A stretch of DNA of 64,000 nt. It comes from Roseiarcus sp963726105 (GTDB lineage: Bacteria > Pseudomonadota > Alphaproteobacteria > Rhizobiales > Beijerinckiaceae). The DNA is taken from contig CAVSBJ010000024.1 in assembly GCA_963726105.1 (NCBI GenBank), positions 62,001-126,000 on the forward strand, in the 5' to 3' direction. Positions 37,779 through 46,523 of this stretch are shown piece by piece. Position 1 is the first letter of the stretch. Each line of letters starts with the position of its first letter. The position numbers and the translations under genes are program-made. The notes below the pieces were generated by a model. It did not search any database, was not told the DNA's origin, and worked only from the letters and a program-made list of their open reading frames with translations.

Positions 37779-38001
37779 GGCCGACCCGGGCGACCCTGAA
37801 GATTTTCTGGCCGATCGTGCGGCGCTGGACCGTGCCCACATCGGGCGGAGGATCAGGCGTCTGCGGAACCGCCTCGGCCTCACCCATGAGGGCTTTGCCG
37901 AGCGATACGGCATCCCGTTAAGTGCAATTCGCCAGTACGAGATCGCACGGACCACGCCGCCCTCCGCGGTACGTGCCTACCTGACGGTCATTGAGCGCTA
38001 G
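37750..38001 (+). CDS. Small XRE-family helix-turn-helix protein, antitoxin-like
   Basis: An 83-residue DNA-binding protein starting at ATG 37750 behind AGGAG. The HTH lies in HIGRRIRRLRNRLGLTHEGF followed by AERYGIPLSAIRQYE, and the tail PPSAVRAYLTVIER is typical of antitoxin-type XRE regulators encoded after BrnT-like toxins. The expected toxin upstream is only a remnant, so this looks like an orphan antitoxin. It appears intact, in contrast to its neighbours. Confidence 0.8.
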   Translation: MAKKSSILLEADPGDPEDFLADRAALDRAHIGRRIRRLRNRLGLTHEGFAERYGIPLSAIRQYEIARTTPPSAVRAYLTVIER

Positions 38002-38229
38002 CCGGAGATGGCGGCGCGGCGCTCCATCCCGACGCCGCTTGAGGGCTGACGCCGCTGTGCCGATTTCAGCGTTGCACCACACCTTGTCCGCTTGGTCCGG
38101 TCGCGGTTATTCGTCGATCCTGGTTTCCAGCCGACCCAGGTCCACCAACAGCAACTGCGGGTCGCTAAGATGGTCCGGTCGGTAAGCCGTTACGCACGCT
38201 GCCTCTAGTTGTCGATGAGGTTAGAAACC

Positions 38230-38397
38230 TGCTTTCCCCGAAGCCCTTTGGAGGTGGAGAAAAGACTCGCGAGCATCTCAGAAGAAAAAATTTCAGAATT
38301 TGCCGCGCTTGACCGATACGAGCGACGCGCTTTGTCGAGACGCAAACCCGCGATCCGCAATTTTGACGCGGCTCGAACGCTCGCTGGCACGCAGTAG
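38230..38397 (+). pseudogene. C-terminal remnant of a conserved hypothetical protein
   Basis: The plus strand reads FAALDRYERRALSRRKPAIR with a stop soon after. This resembles the C-terminus of a family of alphaproteobacterial hypothetical proteins that begin with a STGPRTxxGKA-type motif. The N-terminal part is not found upstream. Function unknown; treated as a fragment. Confidence 0.45.
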
Positions 38398-38702
38398 CAA
38401 TTCGAAATTTAACGTGACCTAAGCAAATGGCAGAAGCGACCAACTCGAATCAAAGAAGAGATAATAACACATGTACCTAGTACAAAACATATTGCCCGTG
38501 CGTAGATGTGCTTTCAGGCTCTCCTCATTTTTGGCGAAACGAACCCATTGCCAGACCAATCAGCTCCGTCACCACGCCCGTCAGTGAACAGCTCGAAGTC
38601 GTGAGCGCAGCGGCGGCAATGAAGTCAGATGATAGGATTCTAGAAAAACTGTCGAAACTCAAGGACGCCAAGGCCGTTGCGAACTGTGAAGCAGCGGCGT
38701 CA

Positions 38703-39240
38703 CTGTGGCCGAACTCCTGCGGTGCGGCGCACCTGCATCTCGACGAAGGCGAACTTCGACGTTTGGTCGCTCGCGACGAAGAGATAGAGCTTGCCCTGCG
38801 CGGTGTGCACTTCGGCGATGTCGACGGGGGAGAAGCCGATCGGATAGGTCTTGAACTTGCGCTTGGGCGAAGCTTCGCCTTCAACCTGCGGAAGCCGAGA
38901 GATCCCGTGGCGCTTAAGACAGCGATGCAACGACGAGCGCGTCAGATGCGGAATGGTCGGCCGTAAGGCATAAGGGCAGTCGTCGAGCGGCAGCAAAGTA
39001 TGTCTTCGGAAGGCGACAACCCACCGCCTCTTCTTCCGTGGTCAGGATCGTCGATTTGGGTTTCTTCGGCCCAGTCGGCAGATCGGCGACCGAGGCCCGT
39101 CCCCTTCCACTTCGCGACGGTCATTGATTCCGCAGCGCTTCGCCAGCGCCTCAGGCTCGCTTGACCATGCCGAATCCCTCGAACGACCGCCTCAGTCGTT
39201 GTGGCGCTCGCGTGAAACTTGGCCCATAGCGCATCCTTCG
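38703..39240 (-). pseudogene. IS481-family transposase remnant
   Basis: Decayed DDE transposase on the minus strand. The N-terminal part reads KFHASATTTEAVVRGIRHGQ then ASLR before going out of frame (AKWKGTG and EETQIDDPD are further in-register pieces). The next part, in another frame, reads LDDCPYALRPTIPHLTRSSL, HRCLKRHGISRLPQVEGEAS and DIAEVHTAQGKLYLFVASD, the start of the catalytic domain with the first Asp. At least two frameshifts are present and the catalytic domain is cut off near 38703. No terminal repeats were recognised. Confidence 0.8.
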
Positions 39241-39303
39241 AATCACTCGATAAGAATGCGCACATTAAAAATCGGGGACGAAACATGTAACTCAGGCCGC
39301 CGA

Positions 39304-40303
39304 TCACTTCAGTCGGAGATCGAGCCCCACGCCTTTGTTGACGAACTGCAGCGTGTAAGCGCTCTTGTAGTCGGTGCGCTTTTCGATCATTCCGATAGCC
39401 ACCATTTTTTCGAAGAAATCCTTCCAGCGCGCATCGGTCATCGCGCCAATTCCGAGCGTAAGCGTATCACCGGAATCGATGACGCCGTATTTCTTCAATT
39501 GCTCAATCGAGTAGGCGATCTGGTCGTCGTTGATGTCCGGATTCTGCGCCTTGATCATCGCGTTCGCTTTGGAATTGTCGCCGTAGAGATAGTGATACCA
39601 TCCGATTGATGAGGCGTCGACGAACCGCTGCACGAGGTCGGGCTTCTTCTCGACGGTGTCGCGACGCGCCTCGATCAGCGTTGAATAAGTCGAGTAGCCG
39701 TAGTCGGAGAGCAGGAAGATATTTGGGCTTGAAGCCGCCCTGCTTTTCGATTTCGTATGGCTCGGAAGTGACATATCCTTGCTGGATCGACATCTTGTTG
39801 TGGATGAATGGGGCCGAGTTGAAATTATACGGCCTGATCGCCTCGTCCTTGAAGCCGTAAACCAGTCTGAGCCAAGCGTAAAAGGTGTTGATCGAGCCGG
39901 CGCCGAGATAAACGGGATTCGCTTTCGGCAGATCCTTCCATTCGTCCAGGCCGACGCCCGGATGCGACATCAGGATCTGCGGCGACTTCTGAAAGTCGGC
40001 GGCGACCGCCACAAGCGGGAGTTTGCTTTCGGCGCTCATGAAATCGCCGATCAGGTCGCCGCCCATGAAGAAGTCGATTTTGCCGAACAGCAGCATCAGC
40101 GCGCCATTCGTCTGCGGGCCGCCGGGAATGACGGTGACGTCAAGTCCGTATTTGGCGTAGGTGCCGTCAGCCACGGCCTGGAAGAATCCGCCCGCTTCCG
40201 GATCGGCGAGCCAATTCGTGCCGAACTTCACCTTATCGAGCGCAATCGACGGCTCGGCCAAGCCAACCCATGCCGCCAACGCAGCGAGCAGCGCCAATCG
40301 CAT
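39304..40303 (-). pseudogene. NMT1/THI5-like ABC transporter substrate-binding protein, frameshifted
   Basis: A periplasmic binding protein of the nitrate/sulfonate/thiamine-precursor type. It begins with a signal peptide (MRLALLAALAAWVGLAEPSIA) followed by VKFGTNWLADPEAGGFFQA and SEPYEIEKQGGFKPK; the C-terminal part, in another frame, continues IFLLSDYGYSTYSTLIEARR to the natural stop at 39304. Removing the A at 39721 restores a continuous protein of about 332 residues. No permease or ATPase lies nearby, so it is an orphan component; ligand unknown. A read error cannot be excluded. Confidence 0.85.
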
Positions 40304-40814
40304 TTCGACACGCCTCGTTCATATGGCTTCCCGCGACGCGGAAGCGGCGCAGTCAAAAGCCGCTTGAGCCGGATTCGCTTTCCTCCCGCGGTCCGCCCGC
40401 CATCCTGCGAGCCGCATCGCCGGCTTGGGAAATATAATGGGCGGCTAGGTCCTAGACAAATCCGGCACACCTGGCAGATACGACGCCTCGACACGACAGA
40501 ACAGGACAGGAATTCAAGCGCCTAAGGAATGCCTATGAAGTCCTCGTAGCGCGGTCGCGCGTCGCTTCTGATTTCTTTGATTGTCTGGGCTGCTGGATGT
40601 GAACTTCACAGTCCTTGCCCGGTCCGAACCCTTCGACCGAGTCGTGAACAAATACGCCAAGCCACGGCCAAAGCGCTCCGAGGTAGCCGCCAAATGGGAC
40701 GACACGTCCTGCCGACGAGAAGGATTTCAATCCGACGTCGGAGGCATAACCGCGAACGGGTCTAAGATGCAATACGATCGCATTTTTGAGGGCTGTGACA
40801 AGTCCATGCCACTA
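40304..40814. other. Intergenic region up to the IS5 element
   Basis: No gene can be supported. A plus-strand frame (40581-40814) runs directly into the insertion sequence and looks partly protein-like (REGFQSDVGGITANG), but I know no family for it; it may be a fragment of a gene cut by the IS or a dispersed non-coding repeat. Confidence 0.4.
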
Positions 40815-41207
40815 GGTCGTGTGGACGAATTTGATCAAGCATAGGCCGGCGGCGAAGCTGACGATCGATCTGAAGTTTTGGGCGGTCTTTTCGCAGCGTA
40901 GCGCGACCCGCTTGAAGCGCTTGAGCCGTCCGACGCCCTGCTCGATGCGGGCGCGGGCTTTGTAGAGCGTTCGTGCGAAGAAGGCCGGCTTGTTCTTTTC
41001 GTTCGCCTTGTGCGGGATGACCGGAGCGACGCCGCGCGCTCTCGCGGCGTCCCGGTTGGCCTTGCTGGCGTAGCCTTTGTCGCAGATGACGGCGCGCGGC
41101 TGAATGTCGGGCCCGATATCGAGCAGGGTTTCGAAGTGACGCCCGTCGGGGGCTTCGCCGCCGGTCAGGTCGAAGGCGATGATGTCGCCGGAGGCGTCCG
41201 ATTTTGC
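40812..41207 (-). pseudogene. IS5-family transposase, C-terminal part
   Basis: Encodes AKSDASGDIIAFDLTGGEAP, DGRHFETLLDIGPDIQPRAV, ICDKGYASKANRDAARARG and the end RCEKTAQNFRSIVSFAAGL, the catalytic C-terminal half of an IS427-group transposase, including a DDE aspartate in CDKGY and the glutamate in RIEQGVGRLK. The N-terminal half has been replaced by IS6 sequence. The stop codon TAG is supplied by the flanking CTA at 40812-40814, outside the terminal repeat. Confidence 0.85.
40815..40832 (+). repeat. IS5 left terminal inverted repeat
   Basis: GGTCGTGTGGACGAATTT, matching the reverse complement of 41751-41768 at 17 of 18 positions. The last transposase codons lie inside it. Confidence 0.85.
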
Positions 41208-41215
41208 GTGAGCTG

Positions 41216-41625
41216 CTGCGCAGCGCGACTGTCTCTTCGACGCTGGACCAAGACGTCGAGAACGAAGCCATTTTGATCGACGGCGCGCCACAGCCAGTAC
41301 GGCTCGCCAGCAATCGAGATGACGACCTCATCCATATGCCATTTGTCGCCGCGAGCAGGCGCGCGCTGGCGGATCTGATCGGCGAATGCCTTGCCGAACT
41401 TCTTCCCCCACTGGCGCACGGTCTCATAGGTCACGCAAATCCCGCGCGTCGCCAGCATTTCCTCGACCATGCGAAGGCTCAGGGGAAACCGGAAATAGAG
41501 CCAAACCGCATGGCTGATGACCTCCGGAGGAAAGCGATGGCGCTGGTAGAGAGGGTCGCGGGCTGTCGGCATGGCGGCCGTATAGCTGCGCGGCCGCGCT
41601 TTAATCGTTAACCTGACGGTGCCCC
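41216..41625 (-). pseudogene. IS6-family transposase, N-terminal fragment
   Basis: From ATG 41572 it reads RDPLYQRHRFPPEVISHAVW, LYFRFPLSLRMVEEMLATRG, KWHMDEVVISIAGEPYWLWR and AVDQNGFVLDVLVQRRRDS, the N-terminal part of an IS6 transposase up to the second DDE strand, then ends at the junction with IS5. On the outer side the sequence GGGGCACCGTCAGGTTAA (41625-41608) probably marks the IS6 left end. About half the gene and the other end are missing. Confidence 0.8.
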
Positions 41626-41750
41626 GCAAGCGTGTGCGCCCAATCGTTCTCATCCATCTTTGTCGACATGGACCCCGGCCCCTGATTCGGTCGGAGTCCT
41701 ATGAATCACGCCTGATTCACCGCGGGAATCCCAAAAACATCATCTGTCGA

Positions 41751-41768
41751 AAATTCGTCCACACGGCC
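41751..41768 (-). repeat. IS5 right terminal inverted repeat
   Basis: Reads GGCCGTGTGGACGAATTT on the minus strand; one mismatch to the left repeat. The ATG of the truncated orfA (MSTKMDENDWAHTL) lies at 41669. Confidence 0.85.
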
Positions 41769-41870
41769 TAGGAAACAGAGTTGATCGGGCGGGGCGGCTT
41801 CGCCTTGTCAGGCGCTGCAACTTTCCTGCCTCCAGCGAATTAGGGCGGAGCTTCGTTCAGGAGGACCCCA

Positions 41871-42083
41871 ATGGCGAAACAGCTGAAGCCTGGCGATAAA
41901 GTCGCTTGGCAATCGAGCGGCGGCGGCAGCGTCGGTTCGGTCGAGGGGAAGCTGACTTCACCCGGGAGGATCAAAGGCCATGAGGTTGCGGCGTCCAAGG
42001 ACGATCCCGAATTTCTGGTCCGGTCGAAAAAGTCGAGCAAAATCGCAGCTCACAAGGCCTCAGCATTGAGGAGGGTGAAATGA
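41871..42083 (+). CDS. DUF2945-family small protein
   Basis: A 70-residue protein with the DUF2945 (hypervirulence-associated, Tudor-like) fold signature: KQLKPGDKVAWQSSGGGSVG then a VEGKLTSP strand. A strong AGGAGGA precedes ATG 41871. The function is not established in bacteria. It appears intact and is the first normal gene after the IS-rich stretch. Confidence 0.8.
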   Translation: MAKQLKPGDKVAWQSSGGGSVGSVEGKLTSPGRIKGHEVAASKDDPEFLVRSKKSSKIAAHKASALRRVK

Positions 42084-42290
42084 GCCCAGGTCTCATCCCG
42101 CGGCGTGAGATTCGAAGTCGTCCCCGTTGCGACCAGCGCGGAAACGAGGGCGGTCATCGAGCCTCATCTCGATAAGGCGGAAGGCCGCCCCAAGGCGCTG
42201 CCGAGGGAAGTTGATAACGTCACACTTTGGGTGCATGCATGGCCCCGGCCGGGGCGACGTGCGGCCGAATTCGGGAGGAAATTGAAGCCG

Positions 42291-42815
42291 ATGTCTCTTT
42301 CGCTCTATCAGAGCAGCGTTCCGATCTACGAGCGCGGCCTCAACGCCTTCCTGGCGATTCTCGACAAAGCGGAGGAGCACGCCACGGCGCGTAAATTCGA
42401 TCCGAATAACTATCTCGCCATGCGGCTAAGTCCGGACATGTGGCCGCTCGTCCGCCAGGTTCAGGGCTTCTGCGATCACGCCAAGAATTCGTCATTCCGG
42501 CTGGCTGGCAAGAATCCGCCGGTCAAGGAGGACAAGGAGGCCACAGTCGCGGAATTGCGCGGCCGCATCCAGGCAACCCTCGACATGTTGAAATCGATCG
42601 ACGCCAAGGCGATGGAAGGCGGGGAGACGCGCGAGATCGTGATCCCCGCGGGCGCCAACAAACTGAAACTCCCCGGCGCCGACTATTTGCTTCACTTCGC
42701 CATGCCTAACTTCTATTTCCATTTGACCACGGCCTACGACATCCTGCGCGGGAGCGGAGTCGAAATCGGCAAACTCAACTTTATGGGCGCGGTCCCGAAC
42801 CTGGTTCGCGTTTGA
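42291..42815 (+). CDS. DUF1993-family protein
   Basis: A 174-residue helical protein of the DUF1993 family. ATG 42291 is chosen because MSLSLYQSSVPIYERGLNA is the family N-terminus and GGAGGAA lies just upstream; the frame is open back to 42105 but that part lacks family similarity. Other typical parts are RLSPDMWPLVRQVQGFCDHA and LHFAMPNFYFHLTTAYDILR near the end. It resembles DinB-like four-helix bundles; function unknown. Confidence 0.85.
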   Translation: MSLSLYQSSVPIYERGLNAFLAILDKAEEHATARKFDPNNYLAMRLSPDMWPLVRQVQGFCDHAKNSSFRLAGKNPPVKEDKEATVAELRGRIQATLDMLKSIDAKAMEGGETREIVIPAGANKLKLPGADYLLHFAMPNFYFHLTTAYDILRGSGVEIGKLNFMGAVPNLVRV

Positions 42816-42839
42816 GATTCGGCTCTGGGAGCATCACCC

Positions 42840-43193
42840 ATGACCATCGCCAGATTGCACGCCGGTCCGCGCATGTCGCAGGCCGTGATTCATGGCTCGA
42901 CCGTGTATCTTGCCGGCCAGGTGGCTGATCAGGCGAAAGGCAAGAGCGTCGGCGATCAGACCAAGGAGATCCTCGCGACGATCGACCGTCTGCTTGGCGA
43001 AGCTGGGTCCGACAAAACCAGGATCCTGTCGACCACCATATATCTCGCCGACATCGGCACGTTCGCGGAAATGAACGCAGTTTGGGATGCATGGCTCCCC
43101 GCCGGCCATGCGCCGGCCCGCGCGACGGTCGAGGCTAAGCTCGCGGCGCCGCCTTACACTGTCGAGATCGCCTGCATCGCGGCCAAAAGTTAG
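42840..43193 (+). CDS. RidA/YjgF-family protein
   Basis: A 117-residue trimeric RidA-family protein (IARLHAGPRMSQAVIHGSTV, VYLAGQVADQAKG, AGHAPARATVEAKLAAPPY then TVEIACIA). The arginine in PARATVE is the conserved imine-hydrolysing residue of RidA. RidA enzymes destroy reactive enamine/imine by-products of PLP enzymes. It follows DUF1993 by 24 bases and may be co-transcribed. A second, longer RidA-like gene lies at 55616. Confidence 0.9.
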   Translation: MTIARLHAGPRMSQAVIHGSTVYLAGQVADQAKGKSVGDQTKEILATIDRLLGEAGSDKTRILSTTIYLADIGTFAEMNAVWDAWLPAGHAPARATVEAKLAAPPYTVEIACIAAKS

Positions 43194-43255
43194 GCCGCCC
43201 CGCTGCGGTCAGGCCTCTGCGCCGGCCTGACGCCGCTCTTCGAGGAGACCGTTCG

Positions 43256-44737
43256 GTGTCTGGCCCTTCGATCGACAGCATCAAAGGCCCGTTCGAGCGC
43301 GTGGCGACCCCCAGTGAGGCGGTCGACCGGCTCGTTCGCCTGTACGATGAGGCCACCCAAGCTCTGCACGGCGCCGTCGAGCGCTTTCTCAAAGAGGGCG
43401 AGCCGCCCTCGGCGGCGACCCGCGCCTTGTTCCGCTACCCCGAATTGCGCCTTACCTATACGCCCAACGGCCCGGCACTCTCCAACGCGCGCGCGTTCGC
43501 CAAGTTCAGCGAGGCTGGCGTCTATACGACGACGGTCACCCAGCCGGCGGACTTTCGCGCTTATCTGCTCGAGCAGCTTGAGCCACTCGTGACGGAATAC
43601 GGCGCCGCGATCGAGGTCGGTGTCGGCGCGCTGGAAATCCCCTATCCCTATGTGATCGAGAGCGGCGACGAGCTAACGCGCGGCGGCGCCGACGCGGCGG
43701 AGCTCGCACGGTTCTTTCCTGTGCCTTCGCTAGCCACGATTGGCGACGAGACGGCGGATGGCGAGTTCGACTTCGGCCCCGAGCGGCCGCTCGCCCTGTT
43801 CGACGCGCCTCGCGTCGATTACTCGCTCCGCCGTCTCGTGCACTATACCGGCTCCGACTGGCGGGCGATGCAGCCCTGGGTGCTGCTCACCAACTACCAC
43901 CGCTATGTCGACCAGTTCGTTCAATGGGGCCTGAAGCAGCTGCATGGGGGGACCGGGGTCGAGAAGGTCATTCTACCCGGCAATCTGGTCATCAACTCCT
44001 CGATTTCGCGGGCCGAAGCCGAGGCGCGCGTGGGCGCCGTCGCCTGGCACCGCTTCCAGATGCCAGCGTATCATTGCGTGCGTGCTGACGGGCGCGGAAT
44101 CAGTCTGGTCAACATCGGCGTCGGGCCCTCCAACGCCAAGACCATTACCGACCACATCGCGGTCCTGCGGCCGCATTGCTGGCTGATGGTCGGCCATTGC
44201 GCCGGGCTTCGACAGTCGCAGGTGATCGGCGACTATGTGCTGGCGCACGCCTACCTTCGGCGCGACAACATCCTCGACGAGGCGGTGCCGTTGGAGACGC
44301 CGATCCCAGCGCTGGCTGAGGTGCAAGTCGCGCTGCAGGAGGCTGTAGCCAAGGTGACGGGCGATCGCGGCGAAGCGCTCAAACGTCGTTTGCGGACCGG
44401 CACAGTGGTCACGGACGACGATCGCAATTGGGAATTGCGCTGGTCGAAGGAGCGGCGGATCATCAACATCTCGCGCGCCATCGCCGTCGATATGGAATCG
44501 GCAACCGTCGCCACCCAGGGCTTCAGAATGCGCGTGCCCTATGGGACGCTGCTGTGCGTCTCCGACAAACCGCTGCACGGCGAGATCAAGCTGCCCGGCG
44601 CCGCCAACGCGTTTTACGAGCGAGCCATTGCTGAGCACCTGCAGATCGGCATCGCGGCGATTGGCCTGTTGCAGAGCCAGGACGATACCCTGCACTCGCG
44701 CAAGCTCAGGAGCTTCGACGAACCGCCGTTCCGGTGA
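43256..44737 (+). CDS. amn: AMP nucleosidase
   Basis: A 493-residue protein hydrolysing AMP to adenine and ribose 5-phosphate. Translation starts at GTG 43256 with GAGGAGA upstream. The N-terminal Amn-specific domain includes RLTYTPNGPALSNARAFAKF; the C-terminal nucleoside-phosphorylase-like domain contains NIGVGPSNAKTITDHIAVLR, LMVGHCAGLRQSQVIGDYVL and DMESATVATQGFRMRVPYGT, the latter with the purine-binding residues. It converges with the L,D-transpeptidase gene, the stops being only three bases apart. Confidence 0.94.
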   Translation: MSGPSIDSIKGPFERVATPSEAVDRLVRLYDEATQALHGAVERFLKEGEPPSAATRALFRYPELRLTYTPNGPALSNARAFAKFSEAGVYTTTVTQPADFRAYLLEQLEPLVTEYGAAIEVGVGALEIPYPYVIESGDELTRGGADAAELARFFPVPSLATIGDETADGEFDFGPERPLALFDAPRVDYSLRRLVHYTGSDWRAMQPWVLLTNYHRYVDQFVQWGLKQLHGGTGVEKVILPGNLVINSSISRAEAEARVGAVAWHRFQMPAYHCVRADGRGISLVNIGVGPSNAKTITDHIAVLRPHCWLMVGHCAGLRQSQVIGDYVLAHAYLRRDNILDEAVPLETPIPALAEVQVALQEAVAKVTGDRGEALKRRLRTGTVVTDDDRNWELRWSKERRIINISRAIAVDMESATVATQGFRMRVPYGTLLCVSDKPLHGEIKLPGAANAFYERAIAEHLQIGIAAIGLLQSQDDTLHSRKLRSFDEPPFR

Positions 44738-44740
44738 TCG

Positions 44741-45364
44741 CTAGCTGATCACCACCACTGGAGTGCCGACGTGCACGCGACTGTAGAGATCGATCGCGTC
44801 CATATCGCGCATGCGGATGCAGCCTGAAGACACGTGCCCCCCGATCTCCGATGGCTCGTTGGTGCCGTGAATGCGGATCAGCGTGTCCTTGTTGTTGACG
44901 AAGAGATAGAGGGCGCGCGCGCCGAGCGGATTGTCCCACCGGCCTTCCAGGGGCCCGTGCTGCTTGTAGACCTGGAACTGTGGCCACCGCTCCATGATCG
45001 ACGCCGTCGGCATCCACGTCGGCCATTCCTTCATCGCACCGACCTCGGCGCGGCCGGTCCATCCCATATATTCCGCGCCGCTTGCGATCCGGTATTGGAT
45101 CGCTTCGCCATGAGGCAGAATGTAATAAAGATAGTTGGTGCCGGTATTGACGATGATCGTGCCCGGCTGCTCCTGGGTCGAGTACTGCACCTTGCTGCGA
45201 ACGGTCGGGATCTTCCACTCGTCTGGCTCCGCAAGCGCCATCATTTGCTTGTCGCGCGCGCTAAGTTGCGGATCGGGAAGTCCGGATTGAATGACCGGCG
45301 TGCAGCCGCTCACCAAACCCATTACGCCCAGCAGAAGCCCCACAATGACCACATTCGTCTTCAT
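44741..45364 (-). CDS. L,D-transpeptidase (YkuD domain) lipoprotein
   Basis: A 207-residue periplasmic enzyme that crosslinks peptidoglycan 3-3 or attaches proteins to it. The N-terminus is a lipoprotein signal (VVIVGLLLGVMGLVSGC, lipobox with Cys about residue 21). The YkuD catalytic motif is IRIHGTNEPSEIGG followed by HVSSGCIRMRDMD, with histidine and catalytic cysteine intact. Erf/YbiS-type alphaproteobacterial proteins of this size are common. Confidence 0.92.
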   Translation of the reverse strand: MKTNVVIVGLLLGVMGLVSGCTPVIQSGLPDPQLSARDKQMMALAEPDEWKIPTVRSKVQYSTQEQPGTIIVNTGTNYLYYILPHGEAIQYRIASGAEYMGWTGRAEVGAMKEWPTWMPTASIMERWPQFQVYKQHGPLEGRWDNPLGARALYLFVNNKDTLIRIHGTNEPSEIGGHVSSGCIRMRDMDAIDLYSRVHVGTPVVVIS

Positions 45365-45640
45365 CGCCGCCCCGTCGATTTATACCGCTAATAATTTGCT
45401 TACCATAAAACGCAACGGTTTCATGAAAGTTACCAAGCGTCAGCTTAGGATCTGTTCACAAAATCGCGAGCGCCACCTGGGGGCCCTCGTCCCGCTTTCG
45501 CCTTAATCCTTTAGCGAAACTCATTGGTTGAGTCCAAGCGATTGTTGCGGGGTCGTTTGCCGAAAGCTACCAACCGAGGCAAAAATGCGACAATCGGCCC
45601 AATGTTCCCGCTACTTTTCTAACTTTAACGGAAGCGACAG

Positions 45641-46459
45641 ATGACCGAGTGGCCGGCGCGCCTCGTCCTGGTCGGGGCGGGAAAGATGGGGGGAGCGATG
45701 GCGCAGGGCTGGCTCGACGCCGGGCTCCCCGCGCGCTCGTTGACGATCATCGAGCCCAACCCTTCGCCTGAGATCGCAGCGCTTGCAGCGGACCGGGGCG
45801 TCGCGCTCAACGCTCGCAGCGCAGACGCGCGCCCCGAAATGCTGGTGCTGGCGGTCAAGCCGCAGAGCCTGGACCAGGTCGCCCCCCAAATCAGCCAGTT
45901 CGCCGGAGAGCGCACGCTCCTGCTCTCCGTCATCGCCGGCAAGACCATCGCCAATTTGATGGCGCGCCTCCCGCATGCTCGCGCCGTCGTGCGCGCGATG
46001 CCCAACACGCCGGCCGCGATCGGCCGGGGCGTCACCGCCGCCTTCGCCAACGCGAACGTCAGTGCGGAGCAAGAGCGCTGGTGCGAGCGCCTGCTTGGGG
46101 CGGTCGGCGCGTTTTTCTGGCTTGATGACGAAAACGCGATCGACGCGGTGACCGCGATCTCCGGGTCGGGACCCGCCTATGTGTTCGCCTTCACCGAAGC
46201 GCTCGCTGCCGCGGCCGAGAAACTCGGTCTCCCGCCAGAAATGGCGATGAGCCTGGCGCGCGGCACGGTCGAGGGCGCGGCGGAGCTCATGCGCCGCGAA
46301 AGCGGGACCGCGCCGGCAACGCTGCGCCGCAATGTCACGTCCCCGGCCGGCACCACCGCCGCCGCCCTGGCCGTGCTTCAGGAGGCCAACGGGCTCAACG
46401 ACCTGATGGTTCGTGCGACGGCCGCCGCCCAAGCGCGCGCAGCCGAGATGGCGGGTTAG
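45641..46459 (+). CDS. proC: Pyrroline-5-carboxylate reductase
   Basis: A 272-residue NAD(P)H-dependent enzyme making proline from 1-pyrroline-5-carboxylate. The N-terminal Rossmann loop is LVLVGAGKMGGAMAQGW, RAMPNTPAAIGRGVTA lies mid-protein, and the dimerisation signature VTAISGSGPAYVFAF plus TSPAGTTAAALAVLQ near the end matches the P5CR motif. The next gene, a TetR regulator, begins 64 bases on. Confidence 0.95.
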   Translation: MTEWPARLVLVGAGKMGGAMAQGWLDAGLPARSLTIIEPNPSPEIAALAADRGVALNARSADARPEMLVLAVKPQSLDQVAPQISQFAGERTLLLSVIAGKTIANLMARLPHARAVVRAMPNTPAAIGRGVTAAFANANVSAEQERWCERLLGAVGAFFWLDDENAIDAVTAISGSGPAYVFAFTEALAAAAEKLGLPPEMAMSLARGTVEGAAELMRRESGTAPATLRRNVTSPAGTTAAALAVLQEANGLNDLMVRATAAAQARAAEMAG

Positions 46460-46523
46460 CGAGGTTCCTTGGCGGCGGGCGGCCGAGCGCTTACATTGGT
46501 TAGCGAGGACCACGGAGGAGCGC

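Larger units (their letters stand above)
40815..41768 (-). mobile_element. IS5-family (IS427-like) element with an embedded IS6-type fragment
   Basis: Bounded by near-perfect 18-bp inverted repeats GGTCGTGTGGACGAATTT (40815-40832) and its partner GGCCGTGTGGACGAATTT (41768-41751), with flanking TA on both sides (40813-40814 and 41769-41770) as a 2-base target duplication. Inside, the C-terminal half of an IS5 transposase and the first codons of its orfA are separated by an unrelated IS6-type transposase fragment. The ends look intact but the transposase is broken, so the element can move only if a related transposase acts in trans. Confidence 0.85.

Noticed and set aside
40581..40844. Plus-strand 87-residue frame running into the IS5 end
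   Set aside because: Partly protein-like but no family, and its end lies inside the insertion sequence; not called as a gene.
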